Below are positions 22,629-32,738 of a DNA stretch of 64,000 nucleotides, one piece after another; the first letter of the stretch is position 1, and each line of letters starts with the position of its first letter. A program made the position numbers and the translations under genes. The DNA comes from Neostapfia colusana (Eukaryota > Streptophyta > Magnoliopsida > Poales > Poaceae): assembly GCA_030760725.1 (NCBI GenBank), contig JASWHV010000008.1, positions 32,522,720-32,586,719 of the forward strand, read 5' to 3'. The notes beneath the pieces were generated by a model. It did no database searches, was not told the origin of the DNA, and saw only the letters and a program-made list of their open reading frames with translations.

Positions 22629-23951
22629 TTACAAACTGTACAAAGCTAAAAGTTCCGCATAGTTGGTGCGGAGGTAATCTTCACTTTCCCATGTCGCCTC
22701 TTCCGCGGTATGATTACTCCGCAGCACCTTGAAAAATCTGATCGTCCGGTTCCGGGTTACCCGGGTCTTTTCATCCACAATCTGAACCAGTCGCTCGGTG
22801 TAGGTTAGGTCCGGTTTTAATTCGTCGATTTCCTCAGTGCGAACAACAGCGGTGAATTTGAGGCACTTGCGCAGCTGTGACACATGAAACACATCATGGA
22901 CACCCGCTAGACTTGCTGGTAATTCCAGCCGATAGGCTACGGGTCCGAACTTCTCCGTAATAGCAAAAGGACCAATAAAACAGGGAGCGAGTTTCCCCTT
23001 TACACCGAACCAGTGAATTCCCTTCATTGGAGATACACGAAGATAAACGTGCTGTCCGACGTCAAAAAGAAATGGCCTACGCCTTTGATCAGCGTAGCTC
23101 TTCTGTCGGGATTGTGCAGCCTTTAAGTTCTCGTGTATCAGCCAAACTCGGTCTTCGGCTTTGTTGACAAGATCAACCCCGAACAGAACTCTTTCGCCGG
23201 ACTCACACCAATTCAGCGGTGTGCGACACTTCCGGCCGTAGAGAGCTTCATACGGTGCCATTTTAATACTCGTTTGATAACCGTTGTTGTATGAAAACTC
23301 CGTCAACGGTAGGTGATCATCCCAATTTCTACCGTGGTGGATGGCACACACTCTCAACATGTCCTCAAGCACATAGTTCACCCTCTCAGTTTGTCCATCG
23401 GTTTGAGGGTGATATGAAGAACTTCTAATCAGCTTGGTGCCCAACGAGGCATGCAGCTGCTCCCAAAAACGAGCAACAAACAGCGCACCTCGATCTGAAA
23501 TGATGGTCTTCGGGACACCATGTGAGCATATAATTCTGGAGATGTATAACTCCGCATATTGCTTGGCTCGAAAATGAGTGTTCACTGGTATGAAATGAGC
23601 CGACTTCGTCAACCGGTCAACAATCACCCATATTGAGTCATGCTTCCGGGATGTAAGCGGTAGTCCGACGATGAAGTCCATACTCACATCTTCCGATTTC
23701 CATGCCGGTATCTTCAAAGGTTGTAGTGGTCCGGCTTTCCGCATATGATCAGCCTTGACCCGTCTACACGTACCGCATTCGGATACGTATTTAGCAATCT
23801 CCTTTTTCATCCTTGTCCACCAAAATTTCTTTTTCAAATCTTGGTACATCTTGTTACTTCCGGGATGAATGGAAAACTTAGACAGGTGGGCTTCATTCAA
23901 GATCTTCTTTCGGAGTTTCATATTGCGCGGTACCACTATACGGTCATTAAA
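22629..23951 (-). pseudogene. Element A integrase and chromodomain-type tail
   Basis: An open frame of 435 aa from 23936 to the stop at 22629. In order: the HHCC finger (IHPGSNKMYQDL ... CGTCRRVK), the DDE core (MDFIVGLP, VDRLTKSAHFIP, SDRGALFVARFW, YHPQTDGQTERVN), the beta-barrel region and a C-terminal tail (RFFKVLRSNHTAEEATWESEDYL) of the chromodomain type seen in Tekay/Del elements. The frame continues upstream into RNase H except for one TAG at 23952-23954, where relatives have Trp. This segment of A is the best preserved. Its stop lies about 30 bp from the PPT hairpin. Confidence 0.9.
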
Positions 23952-25387
23952 CTATATCGTACCGTTCTCATCCTTCCGGAAACATTTCACTTCTCCGTTA
24001 TCTAGTCTTCTCCATACGTGAGACATACCTCTGTCTCTTCTTTGAGCCTCAACAATCTCTTCACGGATCGTTGGAATGAGCACGAGATTATAAAGTGCGC
24101 CATACGGAATGACACGGAGACTTGGTTCCTCATCTTCCAACTTAGCAGCCGCCAAGTTGTGAACGTGGGCTTTCCGACTAAGCGTGTCGGCAACCATGTT
24201 GGCTTTACCTGGATGATAGTGGATCTCAGTTTCATAATCTTTTATGAGCTCCAACCATCTCCGTTGTCTCATATTCAGCTCCTTCTGGGTGAAGATATAC
24301 TTCAAGCTTTTATGGTCGGTGTAGAGGTGAACAAGATTACCAAGCAGATAATGCCTCGACATCTTTAACGCCAATACCACAACAGCAAGCTCGAGATCGT
24401 GAGTTGGATAATACTTCTCATGGTTTCGCAGTTGACGAGACCCGTAGGCGACTACACGCTTTTCTTGCATAAGAACACAGCCGCGACCGATGCCGGATGC
24501 ATCACAGTATACATCAAAAGACTTCGTCATGTCCAACTGAGCAAGAACTGGAGATGTAGTGAGATGTTTCGCCAAAGTTTTGAATGCGGCTTCACATGCT
24601 GCATTCCACATGTAATTAGTGCCCTTCTTCAGCAGCTCCGTCAATTGTTTAGCAATCTTTGAGAAGCTCGGAATGAACCTCCGATAATACCCTGCTAAAC
24701 CTAGGAAACTTTGGACCTCGTGGACTGATTTGGGAGATTCCCACTTCAGCACTTGTTCAATTTTGCTGGGGTCCACGGCAATGCTCTCTGCTGAAATAAT
24801 ATGACCTAGGAAAGGCACTTGATCAATCCAGAACTCGCACTTGCTGACCTTGGCATATAACTGGTGCTCCCTCAACCGTTGTAGCACGATACGCAAATGT
24901 TCAGCGTGCTCTTCTTCAGATTTGGAGTAATATGTCATCGATGTATACCACGAAGAATTTGTCTAACTCCGGCATGGACACAGAATTCATCAAGTACATG
25001 AAGTGTGCCGGAGCTTTGGTTAACCCAAATGACATGATGAGGTACTCATAGGGTCCGTATCTCGTCGAGAAAGCTGTCTTCGGTATGTCCTCCAGTCTGA
25101 TCTTGATTTGATGATAGCCCAACCGAAGATCCATCTTCGAAAATACCTTTGCACCCACAAGCTGATCGAACAAGATGTCGATGCGGGGCAAAGGATACTT
25201 GTTCTTTATCATGACAGCATTTAGAGGACGGTAATCAACACATAGCCACAGTGTTTCGTCCTTCTTCTTAACGAACAGCAGAGCAACCCCAAGGTGAAGA
25301 ACTTGGTCGTATGAAACCCTTGCTCATGAGTTCATTCAGTTGCTCTTTCAACTCCTCTAGCTTGTTAGGTGCCATCTTGTAAGGCCT
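23952..25387 (-). pseudogene. Element A reverse transcriptase and RNase H, frameshifted
   Basis: RT N-terminal pieces (FVKKKDETL, LCVDYRPLNAV) are out of frame with what precedes. The piece from 25212 to 24916 holds FSKMDLRLGYHQI and VVYIDDIL, with the catalytic Asp pair present. A one-base shift just after DDIL (about 24916-24938) moves into the frame carrying YSKSEEEH, the GHIIS block, the connection domain, RNase H (YCDASGIGRGCVL, YTDHKSLKYIF) and the HPGKANMVADTLSRK block. A further frameshift lies near 25310. Not functional. Confidence 0.88.
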
Positions 25388-26056
25388 TCATGAGATAGGT
25401 GTTGTTCCCGACGCTAGTTCAATCTTGAACTCGACGTACCGTTCGGGCGGCATGCCCAGTAAGTCATCGGGAAATACGTCAGGATAATCATGTACCACCG
25501 GAATATCTTCAAGCTTAAGCGCTTCCATGTGGTAGGCCTCTACCATATCTGGGTCTTTGCTGTCTAAAAACAGTGTGTGCTGTCTGTGAATCAGCGAGTC
25601 AATCTGGACAGTCCGGTTACCGATATTGAGAACGGCACCGTGATGATTCAACCAAGACATCCCCAATATTATATCTATCTTCTGCCTATCCAACATAATC
25701 AGCGATGTTGGGTATATTTTTGTGCCCAAACACAAAGCTGCTCGGGACACAATCTGATTAGCAGAGATATTTCCTCCCGGTGAACGGATAAGATAACTCG
25801 TCATGGGAGTATTGGTGGATAGTTGGTGCTGATCCACGCATGATTTGCTGATGAAATTGTGGGTTGCACCGGAATCAAAAAGTACCAGCACGGGCACGTC
25901 TTTGAGAGTAAACATGCCCGCTAACACCGGTGCTCCCTCCAGGACATCCTCAATAGCAAGATGTAGCACACTCCCGGATTGCAAAGCTGCTACATTGACT
26001 TGAACAGGTGGCGGCATACCACCTGATGATGAGGGTTGTCTGGTGTTCAGCAACAT
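25388..26056 (-). pseudogene. Element A protease region
   Basis: A 222-aa frame with the retropepsin motif LVLFDSGATHNFIS and the downstream ILGMSWLNHHG flap/ILG motif typical of plant gypsy aspartic proteases, then the linker EYPDVFPDDLLGMPPER-like sequence leading to RT. It ends at a TGA at 25388 where relatives have Arg (a CGA-to-TGA-type change). The upstream junction to Gag is frameshifted between about 26060 and 26240. Confidence 0.88.
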
Positions 26057-27091
26057 TTCCCATCACTCTTGCCTAAAATGCCCAGAACGGTGGCAATAAG
26101 AACACGGAGGTTTCCCCGGTTCTTCGTTGACTTGTGGTTGAGAAGTTGATGTACTTGGCTGCAGCCATGATGTACTAGATATGATTCGTTGCTGCGGCAA
26201 CGGTGTTGCCTCAAGACGTGATTCTTGAGCAGGAAATCTTTACGGAGTTGATCTTACTGGTGTTTGCCATATTTCATTGGATGGTGTGTGATACACCACA
26301 CGGTATTTGCGAAGAACAACTGGTGTGTCTTCTTGCACATCCTCCCGGTCCCTCTTCTCTGCTTGACACTCAAGTGTCGCTTGTTCTTGCAGCAGAGCAG
26401 CACTGATCAACTCGGTGTAACTGCCTTGATTGAACAAAGCTAACTTATCTTTTAATATGGCACTCAGGCCATAGAAGAAGTAGTCACACCTTGCAGCTTC
26501 GCTCGTCGCATAAGCAGGATCATATTGTGCCAAAAGGTTGAACGGTTTGACATAATCGAGGACACTCATGTCCCCCTGCTTCAAGTTCCTAAATTCTTTC
26601 TGCTGGGCCTTGATAAAACCCATAGGAAAGTGACAAGCACGGAATGCTTCACGAAACTCCGTCCATTCCACTTGATGGCCTTCTGGAACGGTGGCGAGAT
26701 AAGCGAACCACCAATTTCGGGCGGCTCCATGGAGCTGTTGAGCTGAGAACAAAGTCATCTGATATTCATCATACTCAAATACTCCAAACTTGGACTCCAT
26801 AACCCGAAGCCACTGATCAGCTTCCACTGGTTCGTTGGCTTCCGTGAAAATTGGCGGTTGTGTCACCAAGAAGTCCAAATAGGCGTTCCGAGGTGGAACG
26901 ACCTGCTGTGTACGTTGGAGTAAGCCCTGTTGTACCAAGGATTGGAGTAGTCTTGTGTTCTCTTGACTTGACTCGACCATCTGAGCCACGACATCCGCCC
27001 ATACCGTTGATGGCGGTGCCCGTGGTGGAGTCGAGTCATCACCGTCTCGGCGAGAACCTTCAGCCCTACTCGGAGAATGAGTACGCACCAT
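26057..27091 (-). pseudogene. Element A gag, broken
   Basis: The start at 27091 gives MVRTHSPSRAEG. 283 aa are open, containing the retrotransposon gag domain (ADQWLRVMESKF, ARNWWFAYLATVPEG, KQGDMSVLDYV). Beyond 26240 the frame is lost. The zinc knuckle at about 26090-26135 keeps C-x2-C-x4-H (CSYCHRSGHFRQE), but the last Cys codon reads TGA. Residue spacing follows the B element's Gag, to which this is related. No orf0-like ORF precedes it. Confidence 0.85.
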
Positions 27092-27953
27092 ACTGCAAAA
27101 GAATAATTTTGAGGGGAGTCAAAACTTGATCTGAGCAGTATGTGAAAGTATGTAAAACATGAACCTGCTAAAACTTTATGAAAGCATAACAAAATTTCAT
27201 GTTTACACCGCTCCCTAAAGCCAACATATTCAGTCCCTTATTCTGTACTGAACAGACCTTTCTGTACTTAACCCAGATTTTGATCCAGTTATCAGCATTT
27301 TCATAACTCAAGTTGAATACCAAAGTTAAATTTAACTTCAGCATCTTTCCAACGAGTACTCATATGCCCCCTAGATCATTTCTGTAACAAAAATTATGAT
27401 TGCTCAAAGTTGACATAATTTCTGGATAAAATTTGCCAGCACCTCCTTTGTATGTGGCTGTTTTCATCACAGTTGGACATAAAAAGGAAGTACAATTCTG
27501 AACAAACAATGAACTACAAAGTTGTTGCAAATTTTGTAAACTTTCAAATGGTATATCATATGACCCTTAGAGATTTTTCTACAGACTGTTATGGCTAATT
27601 TACAGAAACATCCAGAGAAGGTTGCAGCTGTTCTGTTTTCTGAACAGTTTGTATCCACCTGGATATTAACTAAGTTGGCGTCTGATTTTGCTCTGGAGGT
27701 CTGCAGAAAAGTTGTAGAGCACTTAAAAACCTTTCGTGAACTGTCTCATACACCTCCATTGGGTCAATCTACTCAGAGTTAAGCTCTGTCAAAGTCCAGC
27801 AAAATTTCTGCCAGAACAGAGCACTCTGTTTTTGAGATCAAAAGAAGCCTAACAAGTCTCTTCTTTGAAACTTAGTCCAAACGAAGAGCTCAGTATCTAA
27901 TATGTGCTTTTCAACATCCATTTTTAGTTTGAAATTTAGTCATGAATGATTTC
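27092..27953 (-). other. Element A leader (untranslated), cut by B
   Basis: 862 bp upstream of A gag with no primer-binding site, no orf0 and no recognisable gene. AT-rich. It contains an inverted repeat CTGTTC/GAACAG near 27628-27647. The primer-binding site and right LTR of A must lie beyond B, outside the window. Confidence 0.7.
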
Positions 27954-28824
27954 TGACACGACCCCACGGTCTTGTCGGGCCAGGATCACGCTGAGGGGTG
28001 CTGCGTTGCACAGCACCGGATAACACACATCAAAGGTACAAAGCGGAAGCAAAGTTTTATTACATAAAGAGGGTTATGAACATTTTTACAACCAAATAGT
28101 CCAGTCCACACTCACGGGCGTAGACTAAGCATTGAGTTCACGTTCAGCACGTGAACGTGTCCCCACTAGCATGCACACACATTAACACGGCGGCGTGCAC
28201 GACTCCCACTCGACGGGGTTCCCCTCCTGGGGTTCCGTCTCCTCCTCGGGAGTTCCTTCCTCATAGAACCCTACAAAAGCTTCAAACACAAGCAGTGAGC
28301 ACGAATGCTCAGCAAGACTGACCCGTCTCTCCTAAACATGAAACTTCTACATGAGGGTTGATAGGTTACATGAGGTAAAAATCATTTGCAAGGTTCCTCC
28401 TTGACCTTAGTGACTACATGAGATACAAGTACATGTATTAATTTAAATGCATTTGATTGAAATTCAAACTTGTGAAGTTTGTAAGTCTCACTAGACAGAC
28501 CCACTGACCCTGAAATTTTTACTGTTGCTTGGTTACAACCTAAACAGAGACTTGGTCAAGTTTTAATTGCAGCAAAGCTCATTTGAGCCCTCCACAATTA
28601 ATTATGTAACTGACCTTAATTGGAGGCTTTAGGGTGTTCTAGGGGTTTTCATGGAGCAAGCCATGACTTTCTGAAAACTAGATTTTCAGAAGGTTCTAAT
28701 GGAGTTGGTCTCACTTAATTTGAAGGTTCCTAGCTAAAGATATGAGCTAAACAATTTCAGAGAAATTAAAAAAAATGTTTCTGAACATTTTTCATTTTCT
28801 CTGGAACAGTTTCATTAATCACAC
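27954..28824 (-). mobile_element. Left LTR of gypsy element B, first part
   Basis: Starts TGACACGACCCCACGG like solo LTR S and follows S closely, except that S positions 10648-11676 are missing at a junction near 28391. Interrupted by the Sirevirus at 28825 and resumed at 38499. The element lies on the minus strand. Confidence 0.92.
28820..28824. repeat. Target-site duplication of the Sirevirus, left copy
   Basis: CACAC before the 5' LTR is repeated as CACAC at 38499-38503. Removal of the element restores the sequence seen in LTR S (AATCACACCATTAGG). Confidence 0.94.
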
Positions 28825-29807
28825 TGTGAGACCTATGTGTGCTGAATACATTGGCAATTAGGATAAAAGCTAGCATTAACATTCAAAGTTTTGAATATTG
28901 CCAAGACATTCTTCTGTGGCAAGGTCCGACAAGTTCTTTGTTAGGTCCGCCAAGTGTTGGCAAGGTCTGGAGAGCTTCTGTGAGGTCCGGAGCTTGTTTT
29001 TAAGGAGCTCCCATGAAGTTCAACTCGTAGAACTGCAGCGTCTTGTATTTGCTTTTAACTCGCAATGTTTCAAACTTGCTTTATGGGAAGGTTTGCTTAG
29101 TATTAATTTGCTAAGTTTTTGGTGTGTTTTGGTGGTTATGGCTGTTATCATTTGATATGGTTTGCAACATGCTTATGTGACGTGCTCATGTAAGGTGTTG
29201 TGGTTTTCGAACTAACGTGAGTCAAGTCGAGGACTTGTGCTCGGAAGAATGGGTTGTTTATTCATGTGCAGGTGTTGCTTGAGTTCAAGACATGGCTGGT
29301 GACGGGATCCTTGGACTAGTCTCAGGGAGGAGATGAGGTTCCAACAACCAAGTTCGGGAGGAGCTGTGGTTGAGTTGATCGGGAGGTCGCGCAGCATGTT
29401 TGGATCAAGGGCAGTGCATATGAAGGTTGCGTGTACGTCGTTGGAAGGTCTTTGCACGTGTGCAAGGAGTACATGGACGTGGCAACATTGTTCCAAGGCG
29501 TGATGAAGAGAAGTGGACGTAAAGAATTGGTCGGAAAGGTCCAACCGACTAGGTTATGGACTCAGGCTGCGGCTGAGTCGTGTTTGACTCAAATATGGAA
29601 AATTTTGAGTTGGTTATGATAGGATTTCGTGTGGGTCATGAATTTGAGTTGTTTTAGTTATGTTTGGGACGTTCCTAAGGTGTTTGGAAGTCTTAAGATT
29701 GCTTCTATCTGCGTATAGAAGAGTCTTGAGCAGTATTGGAAAGTTACAGTTTGAATCCAAGTAGTAGTAGGAGTCCTAGTTTGAATTGGATTGGCCATAG
29801 AGCTGGT

Positions 29808-29815
29808 TATATAAG
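29808..29815 (+). promoter_or_regulatory. TATA box of Sirevirus 5' LTR
   Basis: TATATAAG, in the position expected for the LTR promoter. The same box occurs in the 3' LTR near 37890 and in fragment X near 20. Confidence 0.75.
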
Positions 29816-29874
29816 CAAGGGAGGCCAGAGCTCGTGGTGCACGACTTTGGGCTATTCCTCTTGTGTTTCTATTG

Positions 29875-29880
29875 AATAAA
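29875..29880 (+). promoter_or_regulatory. Poly(A) signal AATAAA in Sirevirus LTR
   Basis: AATAAA about 60 bp downstream of the TATA box, in the R region. Also present in the 3' LTR near 37956, where it would end the genomic transcript. Confidence 0.65.
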
Positions 29881-30417
29881 GTTCATAGTCTCGAGGAGCT
29901 TTTGTGCCTTGTTCGTCCGACTTGTTTTTCGTCAAGTCTTTCTCGCCGAGTTTCTGGACAGACCGACGTTACTTTGGTGTTTCATTCATAACTCGAGTTT
30001 TACAGATCCAATTGACGTGATTCTTTTTGGGTTGTCTTCACAACTCAATTATATATCATCTATGAAATTTTCACGAGCGTCAGATCTGTAGTTTTTGAGA
30101 TAAACGAGTTTCTTTGCAGCGTTGCAGATCTGTTTTATATCGGGTAGAACAGATTGATCTTCGTTTAATTTTTGATCGTATCTCAAGTTTTACTTCGTGT
30201 TTTCAAGTGATTCTTGTTGCATTAGATCCGTGACTTGATTCTCTACCTCTCTACTTGATTTGTCACAGTTGAACACGTTTGAAAACATTTCTACACATGG
30301 TTTCTTTAACCGATTGATTTTTTGCTGAGGGGTTTTTGTTGTTTCCGCTGCGAAAAGTTTTAATCTACCATTCACCCCCCCTCTGGTAGCTTTTCACGTG
30401 CTCTTTGATCCTACAAT

Positions 30418-30430
30418 TGGTATCAGAGCC
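30418..30430 (+). promoter_or_regulatory. Sirevirus primer-binding site (tRNA-Met)
   Basis: TGGTATCAGAGCC, two bases after the 5' LTR. Confidence 0.93.
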
Positions 30431-30476
30431 AAGATGCTCTAATATTTGTGATTTGCACGTGTTTTGACTAACCATC

Positions 30477-32738
30477 ATGGAGAAGTACTCCGCAAAACCT
30501 TGTGTGTTCAATGGCATCGATTTTCAGGTTTGGAAGGCGCGGATGGAGGCCTACATACAGGTGCAAGGCTTCGCCATATGGGAAAAGGACTACCGGAACT
30601 TCGATGTACCACCCAACGATCAAGTTACGGCTGCGAACATGAGAGATGTTGACAACAACAACAAGGCTCGCAACTTGATCATCCAAGGATTGACTCAAAG
30701 CGACTTCGACCGTGTTGCACACCTCCGATCTGCATATGATGTTTGGAAAGCTCTTTGTGACTACCATGAAGGATCCAATACGATCAAGGAGGTAAGGCAA
30801 GATATGTTCAAGAAAGAATACATGCGTTTTGAGATGCAACCCGGTGAGTCAATTGACGACCTTTTTGCTCGCTTTAATAAAATTGTCAGCAACTTGCGTA
30901 GTGTTAATGTTAACTTTTCAGATGCTGAAAATGCTAGACAATTGTTAGGAGCATTAGATATGTCAATTTGGGAGATGAAAGTTACATCTATTCGTGAATC
31001 TACTGTCATGAGTTCTCTTACTTTAGACGTGCTTTATTCTAAATTGAAAACTCATGAAATTGACATCATCTCACGTAAAAACCCCAACAAGTCTATTGCA
31101 TTTGTTTCGCAACGTGACATGCCTAGTTCTAGTCAATCATCATCTAGTGGTGCACTCTCTTTGCTGTCCTCTCTAACCCTTGAACAGATTGAAGAGTTTC
31201 CAGAGGAGGAGCTTGCACTCATCTCTACTCGGTTCTCAAAAGCATTGCAAAATGTGAGAACTAGAAGGAGAGGAAGCTCCGGACCTCAACAATGTTTTGA
31301 ATGTGGTAAGACAGGACATTTTCGTATGGAGTGCCCTAACCTTTCAGGTCCGACTTCACGTGAAGAAAAGCAAACAAGGCCGAAGAAATCGTTTGAAAAG
31401 AATAAGAAGGAGAAAGATTTATCAATGCGCAACATAGTGCATAGTATGATCTCTGCACTTCAAGATCTCGGCTCAAGTGATGTGGACACCGGTAGTGATG
31501 AAGATGAAGAAGCTATGGCAAATATGTGCTGCATGGCGAGCAAGTCAAGTTCAAGCTCCGAGGAGGCAGAACACAACAGCGACGATGAAGAGGTATGTCC
31601 CACTTGCGAAGAAATGTGTGATGCTATTTCTCGTGCCACTGTTATATTAAAGAAAAAGGATAAAAAACTTTGGAACAATGCTGTTAAAATTGAATCACTA
31701 GAATCTGAAATTAATCGTTTAAAAACTTTGATTCCTAGTGATGATTCTTGTTCCTCATGTGATTTAATTTATGAACAATTATCCTCTTTAAGAAGTGCAC
31801 ACGCATCTACACTTGATAAACGTGAACTTGAAATTGAAAAGAACAAAGAGCTTGCTGCACTTAATGATAAAAATTTGAAAGATGCTTGTTTTTCTACAAT
31901 TGATTTGCATTGTTCTTCATGTGATGATCTGAATAAGAAACTAAATGATGCTATGAATGAGATTTCTATTTTGAACAATGCTTTACGTGTGCATAAAGTT
32001 AAATATTATTCAAATTGCAAACTAAAAGGAAAAACTTCATGTGAAAACTGCTTTGATCTTTCCAATAAACTTGATGACATGTATAGGACACTAGATCGGT
32101 TTTCTAATGCAAATAAGAACCTAAACTTGCTGCTGAATTCTTCCAAGTCTTGTAATGATAAAACTGGTTTAGGTTTTAATTCTCATGCTCATGCTAAGGC
32201 ACACCCACCTAAAGTTGTAAAGTCATTAGGAAGCGGTTTGATTCAAACAGCTCCTAGACAAAAAGAGGTGATTTTCAAATCTGCAGGAGTACTGTCCCAT
32301 TCGGGTTCTAATAAACGTGTTGCTTGCTCATCTAGACATGATAATAAGGTTATTTTTCATTGTACCTACTGTGGTAGAGATGGTCATGTCATGGATTTTT
32401 GTTATAGACTAGCTAAACACGATAAGAAAGAAAGAATACTTGCTAGATCACATAACAACCAAGCAAAATCTGCTATACCGAATGTTCGGAGCTTGCAACC
32501 TGCTGTAATGAGTCAAAAACTTGCTCCCGGACCTACTGTTTTTTGTGCTACATATAACACATCTTCTAAGTCAGTGGTTGGGAACAAAAATTTTCGATGT
32601 TTGGCTCATAAACCTGCTGTACCTTCTCAGCTTTCGCGTGTTATTCCTGCTGGACGTCGTGTGACTCAGTACTGGATTCCTAAAAGTCTTTTAACTAACC
32701 CCAGTATTGAGTCATCGACGTATTGTGCTGCTGTGTAG
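30477..32738 (+). CDS. gag: Sirevirus Gag (long, two zinc knuckles)
   Basis: 753 codons from ATG at 30477, about 46 bp after the primer-binding site. The N-terminal copia gag domain (UBN2 type) occupies roughly residues 10-210 (WKARMEAYIQ, LCDYHEGSNTIKEVRQDMFKKEY). A first CCHC knuckle CFECGKTGHFRMEC lies near 271-284. A long Lys/Glu/Asp-rich helical, coiled-coil-like stretch covers about 400-560. A second CCHC CTYCGRDGHVMDFC lies near 629-642. The large Gag with a coiled coil is typical of Sireviruses, and Gag of the type member is reported to bind LC8 dynein light chain. It ends at TAG 32736-32738, in the same frame as the following protease, so the stop could be a mutation or a leaky stop. 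Gag itself looks intact. Confidence 0.92.
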   Translation: MEKYSAKPCVFNGIDFQVWKARMEAYIQVQGFAIWEKDYRNFDVPPNDQVTAANMRDVDNNNKARNLIIQGLTQSDFDRVAHLRSAYDVWKALCDYHEGSNTIKEVRQDMFKKEYMRFEMQPGESIDDLFARFNKIVSNLRSVNVNFSDAENARQLLGALDMSIWEMKVTSIRESTVMSSLTLDVLYSKLKTHEIDIISRKNPNKSIAFVSQRDMPSSSQSSSSGALSLLSSLTLEQIEEFPEEELALISTRFSKALQNVRTRRRGSSGPQQCFECGKTGHFRMECPNLSGPTSREEKQTRPKKSFEKNKKEKDLSMRNIVHSMISALQDLGSSDVDTGSDEDEEAMANMCCMASKSSSSSEEAEHNSDDEEVCPTCEEMCDAISRATVILKKKDKKLWNNAVKIESLESEINRLKTLIPSDDSCSSCDLIYEQLSSLRSAHASTLDKRELEIEKNKELAALNDKNLKDACFSTIDLHCSSCDDLNKKLNDAMNEISILNNALRVHKVKYYSNCKLKGKTSCENCFDLSNKLDDMYRTLDRFSNANKNLNLLLNSSKSCNDKTGLGFNSHAHAKAHPPKVVKSLGSGLIQTAPRQKEVIFKSAGVLSHSGSNKRVACSSRHDNKVIFHCTYCGRDGHVMDFCYRLAKHDKKERILARSHNNQAKSAIPNVRSLQPAVMSQKLAPGPTVFCATYNTSSKSVVGNKNFRCLAHKPAVPSQLSRVIPAGRRVTQYWIPKSLLTNPSIESSTYCAAV

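Larger units (their letters stand above)
28825..30415 (+). repeat. Sirevirus 5' LTR
   Basis: 1591 bp, from TGTGAGACC to GATCCTACA. U3 carries a cluster of GGTCCG/GGTCCGG motifs at 28922-29005, like other Sirevirus LTRs. Core promoter and poly(A) signals are annotated separately. Confidence 0.95.
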
